Of a DNA stretch of 64,000 bases, positions 35,886 to 46,733 are shown in pieces. A program made the position numbers and the translations under genes. The notes below the pieces were generated by a model. That model worked only from the letters and a program-made list of their open reading frames with translations. It made no database searches and was not told the origin of the DNA. Position 1 is the stretch's first letter, and each line of letters opens with the position of its first letter. Source of the stretch: Amphiura filiformis (taxonomy: Eukaryota; Echinodermata; Ophiuroidea; Amphilepidida; Amphiuridae); the NCBI RefSeq assembly GCF_039555335.1, contig NC_092636.1, forward strand, positions 56,103,706-56,167,705, read 5' to 3'.

Positions 35886-35937
35886 GTTGTGGAGGAATAT
35901 ATTATAACAGCAAGCAGAGTATTGCGTATGTTGAACG

Positions 35938-36019
35938 GGGTTCATTCATAAATTTTCATGACTAACATTGTTTTTAGTCATGAAAATATAATTATATAAA
36001 TATATATGAATGAACCCCT
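35938..36019. mobile_element. 82-bp hairpin element
   Basis: GGGGTTCATTCATA and its inverse bound a second inner pair (TTTTCATGACTA). This is a single fold-back unit. Confidence 0.6.
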
Positions 36020-36980
36020 AATCACCATGATTGCTGTAGAACATGCATCCCCCAGGATGCATCCAGTCATCATGTCCATTTACTTCTGTGTCACACTGTG
36101 TATGTGTTTCATTTTTCGTACACAATTATTGATTTATTGGCAATGATGAGCCATGGCAGTGGAATCATGACCGTTCGGTTTTAAAGGTTTTTTTAATTAA
36201 TTTTATTATTAATATTTCGTCCAAAATGTTCCAAGGGCTATATGGACCTGTTTTCACAAGTTTCAGAAAGGTCATATTGATGCGAGTGCCCTGTTAATGA
36301 GCGACATACGCGGAGCTTTGTGTGCCCTTCACGAGCGCCGCTCTGCGCCGACCAATGTTTTGATGCGTAATCAGCCGATCCGATTATTGGTCTGTGTTAT
36401 GATTGTCAGACAATTGAATCAGCCAATCAGAACCCTTTTGAGAGTGTGCTTAAAAGCACACTCTCAAAATGTAAACAACTGCTGTTCTTCTCTGCCAGAA
36501 ACTGCAGGCCCGGACTTGGCAGGTCATGATGTAGGTCTATAAACAGATTAAAAAGTAAATTAATTCATTAATACGGGCCCTCATCAATTTGCACATCTGC
36601 AGGGCTTGAAGAAATGTTAATTTCCCAGGAAGCAAGCTAAATTTTCCACAATTTATAGCATGTTTTTAAATACAAAAAAGGACACAATTTCCCTCCAAAT
36701 ACCAGAATTTCCCTCCAAACACCAACATTTTCTGGGAAGGAGCTTCCCAAATTCCCCACTTTTCAAGCTATGCATATGAATTCAAACTTTGAAATTGTAT
36801 ACCATACTGTTCTGATACGTTTCAGGTGTGGAAGATCATTTTAATTCCATGTTATAAGGCCAAAAAAATTGTTTGATGGCGTAACCCGACCTACCCTAAA
36901 AATAGGTCTGCCCTGACTTTTTCTTTTTTTTTTTGCAAAAAAAAAAATAAATAAATAAATAAATATAGGTGTCATGTGCG
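36020..36980. promoter_or_regulatory. Possible promoter-like patch with CCAAT boxes and a long dyad
   Basis: ACCAAT, ATTGG and AGCCAATCAG lie within about 100 bp (36350-36430). They are followed by a 16-bp-stem dyad (TTTTGAGAGTGTGCTT, 36436-36451, inverse at 36454-36469). CpG is locally higher. I found no adjoining gene, so promoter activity is only a suggestion. Confidence 0.25.
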
Positions 36981-36984
36981 TGTC

Positions 36985-37418
36985 TGGTAGACTGAAACAG
37001 TTGCAAAGAGACTAAAGAGAGGGTGAACATTTACCTGTATTGGGTCGGTTGAAGCATCTTGCATTTTGACCCCTAAAAGGCACATCTTTGGGGTGGGGCC
37101 ATTAAGTGTGCCAAGTATAAGCCCCAGGGCCCTTGTAGTTTTGGAGATAGCCCTGTTAATATGAAGCGTCAGAAGGAGAAGGAGAACTAGATGGCACAGT
37201 TGTGTTTGACCAAACACGAATATCTATGCCTGTGTTTCCCACCCTAACCCCCTTAACCCACCATGTGGATGTGACCACAAGAGATTGGCTGCATGCAGTT
37301 AATTGGCTGGATGCTGACTTCCAACCTTCAATCTCTGTTGGCCATTTCTTCTTTGTCATGTACGCCTCTATTCAAGAGAGCCGTTGCTATAGATCTTTGC
37401 AACTGTTTCAGTCTACCA
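36985..37418. mobile_element. TIR element with perfect 25-bp ends
   Basis: The arms start TGGTAGACTGAAACAGTTGC and match exactly over 25 bases (36985-37009, 37394-37418). An open plus-strand frame inside (37144-37453) includes VTTRDWLHAVNWLDADFQPS but runs through the right TIR. Its origin is unknown. Confidence 0.7.
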
Positions 37419-37889
37419 TTTGCAGTAAATTTTTCATCTCTTCTAGCCAATGAAAATAATAAGCATCACACTACAAACCTTATTCCTACTCCTATAGTGA
37501 TTTTACCATTTTTGAAACCCGACTGAAAACCCCATTCATATCAATATTCATGTCAATGAATCATTGTTTTATACTGAAAGATGATTGCATGGGTGACTGA
37601 GTAATCGGATACATAAAATTTAAGAAAATAAACTAACAATTACAAGAATGTTTTTGTACATTACATGTACCGGTATAGGATGTTGAAAAGTGCAACTTTT
37701 TCTGAAAGCATCATTTTTAGAAAATGTGATAAATTTTGACCAACAAAAATGATTTTCAAAAAAAGAAGAAAATTAGGAGGGTAGCAAAAAGATTCATCTA
37801 TTCACAGGTTTTTTCAAATCAACCATATGTATGACAAGTTATGCAAAGAAATGTTTTGTAATTTTAGGGGGGGGTATTTCTTTTGAACT

Positions 37890-39970
37890 CTGTATCTACT
37901 GAAGGTAACTTTATATCATGGACACCTTGCTGACGATAACGACACCATGCAATCTACTGAACACAACTTTATTGAACACCTTGCTATCTACTGAAGATAA
38001 CTTTATATCATGACACCATGCAATCCATGGAATACAACTTTATTGAATACCTTGCTATCCACTGAAGATTATTAGTTACCCCCTGTTTGTTCACGAAATA
38101 CGGGAAAATGTAACACAATCTGCGTGCGTGTTATGATTATGCAGGTAATACAGGAAATATTACCTGCCTGTATATTAATTACGATTACGCAGGAAATGTA
38201 GATTTTTATCCAAGTGGTGTTTGACCAATGAGATTGCAGATTTCATGTCAACTAAAGGATAAAACTTTATATCATGGACACCTTGCTATCTACTGAAGAT
38301 AATTTTACATGACACCATGCTATCTACTGAACACAACTTGATTGAACACCATGCTATCCATTGAAGATAACTTTATTTCATGGACGCCTTGGTATATACA
38401 GAAGATAACTGTATATGGCACCATGCAATCTACTGAATACAACTTTATTGAAGACCTTTCCATTCACTGAAGATAACTTTATAGCATGGACACCTTGCTA
38501 TCTACTGAAGATAACTTTTTATCATGGACACCTTGCTATCTACTAAAGATAACTTTCATGGGCATCTTGCTATCTACTGAAGATAATACTATGCAATTCA
38601 TGGAATACAACTTTATTGAATACCTTGCTATCCACTGAAGATAACTTTATATCATGGACACCTTGCTATCCACTGAAGATAGCTTTATATCATGGGCATC
38701 TTGCTATCCACTGAAGATAACTTTATATCATGGACACCTTGCTATCCACTGAAGATAACTTTATATCATGGACACCTTGCTATCCACTGAAGATAACTTT
38801 ATATCATGGACACCTTGCTATCCACTGAAGATAACTTTATATCATGGACACCTTGCTATCTACTGAAGATAACTTTATATCATGGACACCTTGACCTTGC
38901 TATCTACTGAAGATAACTTTATATCATGGACACCTTGCTATCTACTGAAGATAACGTTATATCATGGACACCTTGCTATCTACTGAAGATAACTTTATAT
39001 CATGGACACCTTGCTATCTACTGAAGATAACTTTATATCATGGACACCTTCCTTGCTATCTACTGAAGATAACTTTATATCATGGACACCTTGCTATCTA
39101 CTGAAGGTAACTTTATATCATGGACACCTTGCTATCCACTGAAGATAACTTTATATCATGGACACCTTGCTATCTACTGAAGATAACTTTATATCATGGA
39201 CACCTTCCTTGCTATCTACTGAAGATAACTTTATATCATGGACACCTTCCTTGCTATCTACTGAAGATAACTTTATATCATGGACACCTTGCTATCTACT
39301 GAAGATAACTTTATATCATGGGCATCTTGCTATCCACTGAAGATAACTTTATATCAAGGACATCTTTGTTTGTTTTATTGTTTGTTTTATCTACTGAAGA
39401 TAACGTTATATCATGGACACCTTGCTATCTACTGAAGATAACTTTATATCATGGACACCTTGCTATCTACTGAAGATAACTTTATATCATGGACACCTTC
39501 CTTGCTATCTACTGAAGATAACTTTATATCATGACACCTTGCTATCTACTGAAGGTAACTTTATATCATGGACACCTTGCTATCCACTGAAGATAACTTT
39601 ATATCATGGACACCTTGCTATCTACTGAAGATAACTTTATATCATGGACACCTTGCTATCTACTGAAGATAACTTTATATCATGGACACCTTCCTTGCTA
39701 TCTACTGAAGATAACTTTATATCATGGACACCTTGCTATCTACTGAAGATAACTTTATATCATGGGCATCTTGCTATCCACTGAAGATAACTTTATATCA
39801 AGGACATCTTTGTTTGTTTTATTGTTTGTTTTATTTCTTCTTTAACCTGGGAAACTCAATCAGTTGAAAACATAATTAACCATTTTTTTCCCTTGAGGCC
39901 CAGGGAACATCTTGCTATCTGCTGAATATAATGTTTAATACTGACATTTTGCTATCTACTGATGTCACCT
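37890..39970 (+). repeat. Satellite array 1, 38-bp unit
   Basis: The unit is CTTGCTATCTACTGAAGATA then ACTTTATATCATGGACAC; about 45 units are visible. The dense core is 38455-39835. About 38069-38255 is non-repeat sequence. Some units carry a 4-base insert (CCTTCCTTGC). Each unit holds the dyad TATCT-N5-AGATA. Because 38 is not a multiple of 3, peptides read from it (such as YLLKITLYHGHL) rotate frame and are artefacts. Confidence 0.92.
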
Positions 39971-40807
39971 TTATTATAATTATGGTTTGCTTGATGATCA
40001 ATAAGATCCAGTAAGGAACATAAAAATAATAATTAGGTTGTTTGAAATATTATTATACATTATGTGTATACAAATTACATTGTACACTAAATCTAGTAAG
40101 ATCATTTTATATTGGCATTATATAAATTTTTGTTGTTGTTGTTGCCTGCTTTATGTCAAAATTTACCCACTACAACCCACCGAAGACAAACAACCCCAAA
40201 GCACTTTCAAAGGTTATCTCAAACTAAATTTCACCTAGCATTGATCATAGATGGGTGGGTGGATGCAGTGATGGATCAATTGAATTGAAAGAGGTTAGAG
40301 GTACAGTGGTACACAGTACACTTTAAAACATGCACAGGCAAATACATTACATACCCAGCAAACAGAAAATGTCTTCCATTGGGGGTGTATGGAATTCAAC
40401 TGGAATAGCCATTGTACATGCCAAGTACTATATCCTATTTCCCCCATGGAGTACAACCTCAAAGTGTATAGATAAGGAGAGAAAACTTGTTTTAGAGTCA
40501 GGCCTAGTACACGAACATCAATTACATCATTAACGCAAGCTTGTCTGCATGGAGCGAGCTAGACTGTAGTATGCTGCAGGCAAACTACAAAGCCATCACG
40601 TGTAAAATAAAGGGAACCACTAGTTTTGTGAAAAGAATTTGTATTGATTTGACCAGTAAAATTGTAAATGGTGCAAGTCATGAAGCTATTTTAAATTGTT
40701 ATTTTTAAAATGTGTCACATGATTTTGATGTGCGTGCAGCAGCTTATTATACAAGTTTCATTGCAGTATTTAGTCACAAGACCATATTTCAGACTTTGAA
40801 ATAAATG

Positions 40808-40855
<48 letters not shown>

Positions 40856-41805
40856 CATTGTTGTTGCTGTTTAAATTATTGTACAATCTTGAAGTGTCTG
40901 AAGCATTACCATTTTGTTGTTGTTATTGTTCTAGATTAGGTGATAATTTGCTCATGGTATAACCCTTTCTCCAGATGTTGCCAATCAAAATTGGCAGCAT
41001 TTCATGAGCGAACACAAAATGTTGTGCTTGCATTTACTCTGTAAAATAGAAACACTGAAATTTGTACAAAAACTAAGGATGGTTTGATATTTTACAGGGT
41101 CTTTGTGTGATCGCATGTTAATTAGGAAACTGTTTGGATGAGAGCATTTTAAAAATATGAGGCATTAAAAGGGTATACCGTAACCAGCCTAGGAGTACAT
41201 GCACATCTACAATGTATATTTGATGGTTGTTCCAATAACTAGGAATATAAAAAGACTGACCGAAGCTCCAAACTTGATGATAATCATGTGCTTAATCGAG
41301 CTGAGTTAGTAATGCCATAACTCTGTGAATTATTAATGATCCTATAACAATCACCTGAGCCTGTTATGGCAAGATGTTAAACTAAAGGAATAATAATGAA
41401 TCTTGACTACATTTATGTTGGTCAAAAAATGCCAGTAGTGTTGTGTACATGTATAAGATGATTTATCTTTGAGGTTCAAGCATCATGGATATTCTTCCAT
41501 GACCCACTTAGAAATAGTTGATGTAAATTGTATTTTTAATGATGATGCAAGTGAGGCTATTTATATTTGAAACAAGATACAATGCCTGAGTGACTATTCA
41601 TAGCCATATGAGGGGCACCAGGGTGATAATTATGCAAAGGTGGCAAGATTTTAGAAATGTATACGGATAGACAAATGAAGTTAAATTAGTGGATATCCCA
41701 GCCCAGCGTTGATGGCTGATGTTCGGGTGTTGATATTCAGTGGTCTCTGAATTTGACAGCCTATCATTTGAGATGTGAGAATAATGTGCTTGTCAGATAT
41801 TATCT
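39971..41805. other. Non-coding stretch with microsatellite
   Basis: (GTT)n is perfect at 40808-40855. Around 40375-40450, TCCATTGGGGGTGTATGGAA and a facing TTTCCCCCATGGAGTA resemble the hairpin family at 60099. There is no gene evidence. Confidence 0.45.
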
Positions 41806-41807
41806 TT

Positions 41808-42684
41808 GGGCAAAAAAAAAAAGTGTTTGCTTGTCCTCCACCGCCCGCTCCTCAGATTAAGGCCTGACCAATTTTTTTTTTTTTTCAATAATTTAAAAAA
41901 AAAATAAAAATAAGTAAAATTCAATTTTTTTCAGATTTGGAGCATCTCTGGACCTAGCTAGAGCTAAATACTGAGATCTTTCATGGTTGAAAATTAAAAA
42001 AGCCCCCCAAAAACATTTTGTGTCTTCAATATTCAACTTGTGGATTGAAAACATTGGATTTGACATGAACACAAATTATAACTTTACTGCATAAAGAAAC
42101 AAAATTGGTTTTTTTAAGTCACCATGAATGATTGTAGCATTTAGCTCTAGCTACAGGTTGATTTAAAATGAACTGTACCCAACTTTACCCATTATTTATA
42201 TATATTCGCGGAGATTGTACATATCAAAAAACTATCATAGAAAGTAGTGATAAGTGTTCTGTAGTAGAAATTTTGAATTTTGATAATAAATGGTTTTAGT
42301 CAAAAGATATCGCATTTTCAATTTATCATCCCATTTTTAGACCAACACATGGAACTAAGTTTATCCGTGTTATCTACCGCAGTAACAAAATTGGTGTGTT
42401 TTATAAAAATGTACTTTTCTTCAAATCATTTGAGGCAAAGACATGATTTTTTCACCAATAATAGGAAACATACTATCCTGTTACAGCTTACAAACACAAA
42501 TTATTTAAATGTCGGTAAGTATTTTATTTTTATTTTTGAATTTGGGTACAGTTCATTTTAAATCACCCTGTAGGTCCAGGAATGCACCAAATCCGAAAAA
42601 AAAAAAATTAAAAAAAAAAAATCCACCCGCCCGCACATCCTATTTCAAAGCTGTGGAGGACAAACAAACAATTTTTTTTTGGGC
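41808..42684. mobile_element. TIR element enclosing a foldback module
   Basis: Outer ends pair TTTGCTTGTCCTCCAC with GTGGAGGACAAACAAA. Inside, GGAGCATCTCTGGACCTAGC and CATTTAGCTCTAGCTACAGG are inverted, diverged relatives of the 16840 arms. No transposase. Confidence 0.6.
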
Positions 42685-43060
42685 CTTATGAGATTGCTCT
42701 CATGCTCATGTTTGCCATTTTGTTTTAGTCTTGCCCCTCTTCTGTAAACACACATTTCTAAAATAATTAAAAATAAGTTAATCATGTAATCTGATACCTA
42801 TTTTATTGGCATGTGATGATATTTCCTTTTATCTCACCTACAGGTAGCCATTTGCAAGGTGGAAGTGTTGTTCCTGTATCAAAAGTAATTTGACTTCTTT
42901 CATTCTGGAGACGTAAGTAAATTGCATTGTCCAACTCTCTTACAACAAAAGGTTGAGAATATATTTGTTTGTACTTCTAATCTATATTTTTATATACAGT
43001 GGTGGAACCAGGTGTAAGCAATATTTTTTTGGGGGGGGGGGGCGTTGAGAAGACTATATA

Positions 43061-43246
43061 CAGTTTGTCCACTTTGAAGTACGAAGTAAGGTACGCACAT
43101 TTTGCGTAAGCGTATCGTACATCGCGTATCAAGACTCTCATGCAATTGTGTGCGTCTAGCAGCGTGTTAATTCCTTTTGACATCATGGCGCGCCGAAACT
43201 GTAATTTACTGCGTACTTTACTTTGTACTTCAAAGTGGACAAACTG
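43061..43246. mobile_element. MITE with TA flanks (Tc1/mariner-like)
   Basis: TIRs of about 40 bp start CAGTTTGTCCACTTTGAAGT, with TA directly outside both ends (43059-43060, 43247-43248). Length is 186 bp and it is non-coding. TA target use and CAG ends suggest mobilisation by a Tc1/mariner-type transposase. Confidence 0.75.
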
Positions 43247-43249
43247 TAG

Positions 43250-44370
43250 TGTATCTCTAGTGAATACCATTTCCATTTTCTTTCAATAAACTATTATTAA
43301 AATGCTGAAATTACCACACCAAATCCAAGAAATTTTCCTGGATTTTGAAATGAAATACAGTGTGAAAGGTAATCAAGATTTTAATAACATCTTCATTGCT
43401 TTAAGCATTTTGGTAGTGTGTAAACACTGTATGGGGTCTGTAAGTTTTGTCTTTGCAGACTGTAGCTGGTGCTGCAAATAGGTTCTTAACTCGATGATAA
43501 TTAAAAAGTGCCAGCCAGGCTACTAAATCATATTGAAATTGAATGTCAGATCTACAGTATGTGCTGATGTAGTGATTATAATGTAGCTAGTAGGCTTTTC
43601 ACAGGCAGATTAATTTTAAGGTTCATCCTGACTAATTTGTTTTAAAACTTAGCATAACATGTACTAATAAATTGCACTGTCATATGCAGTCAAATTATTT
43701 TTTTATGAAAAGATATTTACTATCATCAATAATGATATGATGCATGTTTCATTGAAATACATAGTTTGTGTTTCAATGCTCAAATTGTCAATTTAACTTT
43801 TTTTGTGCAGATATTTCTAACAAACTGGTCAAATGTAAGTATTACAAGAATGTAACTTCTCCAGGAATAATTATATTTTCCCAGGACATTTTCTTTCAGG
43901 AAAGCAGGACAGGATGCAAGTTTGACAATATTTTGGAAAAGTACTAGCATGTTAATTCCTTTTGCAGGGACTGCCATTTGAGGAGAGTGAGAGCAATGAC
44001 TTGCTACTGCTTTCCTTTAATCTGATATAGGAGAGTGATTTTCAGCTCTCCTTATTTGACCATCCTCTCCTCCTTACATTCTATTGTAAATGCTCTAAAC
44101 GGCTCTCCTTGAAGGCTCCAGAAGAGCTATTTCATGTTCTCCGCTAAATCTCCGGCTAAATGATTTCATATAAAATTGCTCACCATTGAGCACATTTGTC
44201 AACATTCCACAAATAATGGATGTACACCTAATATATATTGTGAATTTTTCATCTCAGGAACATTCTACCCTCTCGGCATGTACATTACGTAAACATTATT
44301 CATGAACATTTTTATCAAGAGCCCCTCAAAAGCTCTCTTAATGTGCTCCCTGGAGCTACGGCAAATTTGA
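43250..44370. other. No recognised feature
   Basis: AT-rich DNA without convincing open frames or inverted repeats. Confidence 0.35.
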
Positions 44371-44373
44371 ATT

Positions 44374-44480
44374 GTGTGACACGTTTTTACTGAATGCTGG
44401 CCTGATACAAGTTAATTGTATGACATGTTTTTAGTGAATGCTAGCCTGGTACAAGTTAATTCTATGACATGTTCTGGTGT
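44374..44480. repeat. 44-bp tandem repeat, about 2.4 copies
   Basis: Units contain GACATGTTTTTAGTGAATGC and TACAAGTTAAT. Starts are spaced 44 bases apart (GACA at 44378, 44422, 44466). Confidence 0.7.
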
Positions 44481-44659
44481 ATGTTCTGCTGCAGCAAGCG
44501 TTAAAATTGTGATGTGATCAAGCAATATAAGTTGTTTGTCAAGCAGAATCAAACTTCAGTTTTTAATTTAAATTTATTTAAAACCCCATCAACATTAAGA
44601 TTCCAGAGATATGATTATTTAGTATTGCCCATAACAATAAAATACAAAGCAAGTTGAAT

Positions 44660-44720
44660 ACTATTGGATATATCTCAAAATCAATATTAGCAACAATCCA
44701 ACAAACGACTCATTTGCAAG
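44660..44720 (-). mobile_element. Fragment of TGTGACACGATC MITE
   Basis: ATATCTCAAAATCAATATTAGC followed by a CGACTCATTT-like string matches the reverse complement of the left part of the 5146 element. It is truncated and diverged. Confidence 0.5.
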
Positions 44721-45115
44721 GATGCCATAGTTACACATGGTACCTGTCTTGTTAAATTAGCCATAAGGCATCCAATATCCACGGTTTCCACCATTTTTCC
44801 AGGCATAAAAAATTCAGTGTTTCAGCATGTTTGAATCACCTTTTCAGTTTTCTTCAGCTTATTTTTGCTTCATATTCACAGAAACTGGTAAAACAAAACA
44901 CTTGTGAAGTTAAGTTGTATGGTATGTTTTGGTGTACTTACTTTTCACATCAGGCATTTACAAGAACACCATGGTTACACACAGTACCTTTGTTGTTAAA
45001 TTAGCCACGAGGCATCAATGTTTGCAACCATTTTTCCAGGGATGCAAAGTTGCAGCATTTTTGGTTCACTTTTTCAGTGCTTTTCAGCCTATTTCTGCAT
45101 ATAACTCAAACTAGC
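44720..45115. repeat. About 240-bp direct duplication
   Basis: TGTTAAATTAGCCA and CCATTTTTCCAGG contexts occur at about 44750-44805 and again at about 44992-45040 in the same order. The copies are clearly diverged. Confidence 0.55.
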
Positions 45116-45226
45116 CCAAGTTGTAGTTAAAGATCCTAATATTTGGGCGCTGAAATAAATGTATGCTAAGAAGGGCGAATGTTCACTCGATTTTATTTAT
45201 AGTTAGGCTGTAGCCAGGGGATCCAC

Positions 45227-45572
45227 CGGGGTGGGCACTTAACACAAATGACCGTACGGGTATGCTCCCCTGGAAAGACCCCCTTTTTGGATTTTGCAGC
45301 TCCTAAAGACCCCCTATATTTGACCAAAATATAGCTCCCGAAAGACCCTTGATTTTAATAATTTCAGCTCTAAAAGACCCAAAAATTGCTCAAACCCTTG
45401 ATTTTGACTGGTCGCAGCTCCAAAAGTCCCCATTTTACTTGTTCGCAGCCCAGTTCGTAGCTCCAAAAGACCACCTTTTACCGGTGCACGCCATCAGCTC
45501 CCAAAAACCCACCGCCTCAAAATTCCAGGGGAACATACCCACCAAAAATTGTTGATGTGCTCCCCCCGGGAT
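45227..45572. repeat. Irregular AGCTCCAAAAGACC repeat between GGATCC-bearing ends
   Basis: Six units of the AGCTCCAAAAGACC type lie near 45296, 45331, 45365, 45415, 45455 and 45492, spaced 34-50 bases. The block sits between GGGGATCCACCGGGG and an inverse-like CCCCCCGGGATCC, so the whole may be one mobile unit. Confidence 0.6.
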
Positions 45573-46418
45573 CCATAGTGTGATGCACCCTTCCTTATAA
45601 ATTGACATAAAGGTCTGCTTTGTCTGTAAAAAAAAATAGCAAACTTGGACCAAAAATGTCAAAATTTCAGATACATTTACCCCAAATCATGAATTTTTTT
45701 ATGCAAAAACTTGTTAAAATCAACAAATTAAATTACCACCAAAAATTGATATGTGTACACCTTTAAACTTCCAATAATACATTAGTTTACATGTAGCTCA
45801 AAATTTTACTGAAGCACAGCTACTTTTTCTGAGGCATGGCAGAAACTGGAATATGGCCCGATTATGCGAGAAAGGCGGCTTGTCTCAACCTGGCCTGCAG
45901 GCATCTCATGCAGTTACAGCAACCAACGAAACTAACGTTGGTCCCTGTCAGTTTGAAATATAAATAGTAATAATCAGACATGTATAAAAAAAAAGTCCCA
46001 ACAGAAATGTTGATTCTTAGTCTTTCAAGTTGCAACAATAAGTACAGGTCTACAAATTTGAGATGTTCTTGAGACATGCATGTGTACATGGAAATAGGGT
46101 TAACTAGACAGAGTTCACTGATGTTTGTGGAGTCTTGAGTTAAGTATGTTAAAAACAATTTATTGAGTATTTGGATCTTTGCTCACTTTTGATGCCACAT
46201 GGCATGATTTAGGCTGAGTAAAAATGAATAGTAAGAATTGGTGCAGGGAATGGCATTCTTTTTGAAAATAGTACAGTATTGCCATAATTGGAGCATATTT
46301 TGAGGAACAAATACTTAATTGATGGACTTAAATTCCAGATAAAAGAGAGATAGACATAGGGGGGGGGGTGATATTATAATTTTAAATGTTATTATTATAC
46401 ATGTATTATTCATACATA

Positions 46419-46733
46419 CCATATATCCTCAAATAGTCGCATTTATTAGATGTCAATTTTAGAACGATAATTCCTGTTAAAATCATTATGTAAGCTTAAA
46501 ACTCGCGCTGAAATGACAAACAAGGAACTTACATGTAGAAACGATGACTTATCGTTCACTTTCGGGTTTACAAACAGACTTTCACCAACTACCGATGTCA
46601 TTAGCGATCGTGTGTGCACCTTGGTAAGCTTACTACACAAGAATGCATAGAAATATCAGCATTTTTTAAATATCTTGGTTGAAAAAAGTGGCGGGGTGTT
46701 AAATGGAAGGGGCGACTATTTGAGGATATACGG
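46419..46733. mobile_element. MITE with CCATATATCCTCAAATAGTC ends and TA flanks
   Basis: About 22-bp TIRs differ by one base (right end GCGACTATTTGAGGATATACGG). TA lies outside both ends. Length is 315 bp, non-coding. Confidence 0.75.

Noticed and set aside
39120..39628. Repetitive peptide frames (CYLLKITLYHGHL type) over satellite array 1
   Set aside because: The 38-bp period rotates all three frames, so any peptide repeat is a by-product of the DNA repeat.
37890..39970. CRISPR-like array of regularly spaced repeats
   Set aside because: Units abut without unique spacers and the DNA is eukaryotic, so this is a satellite.
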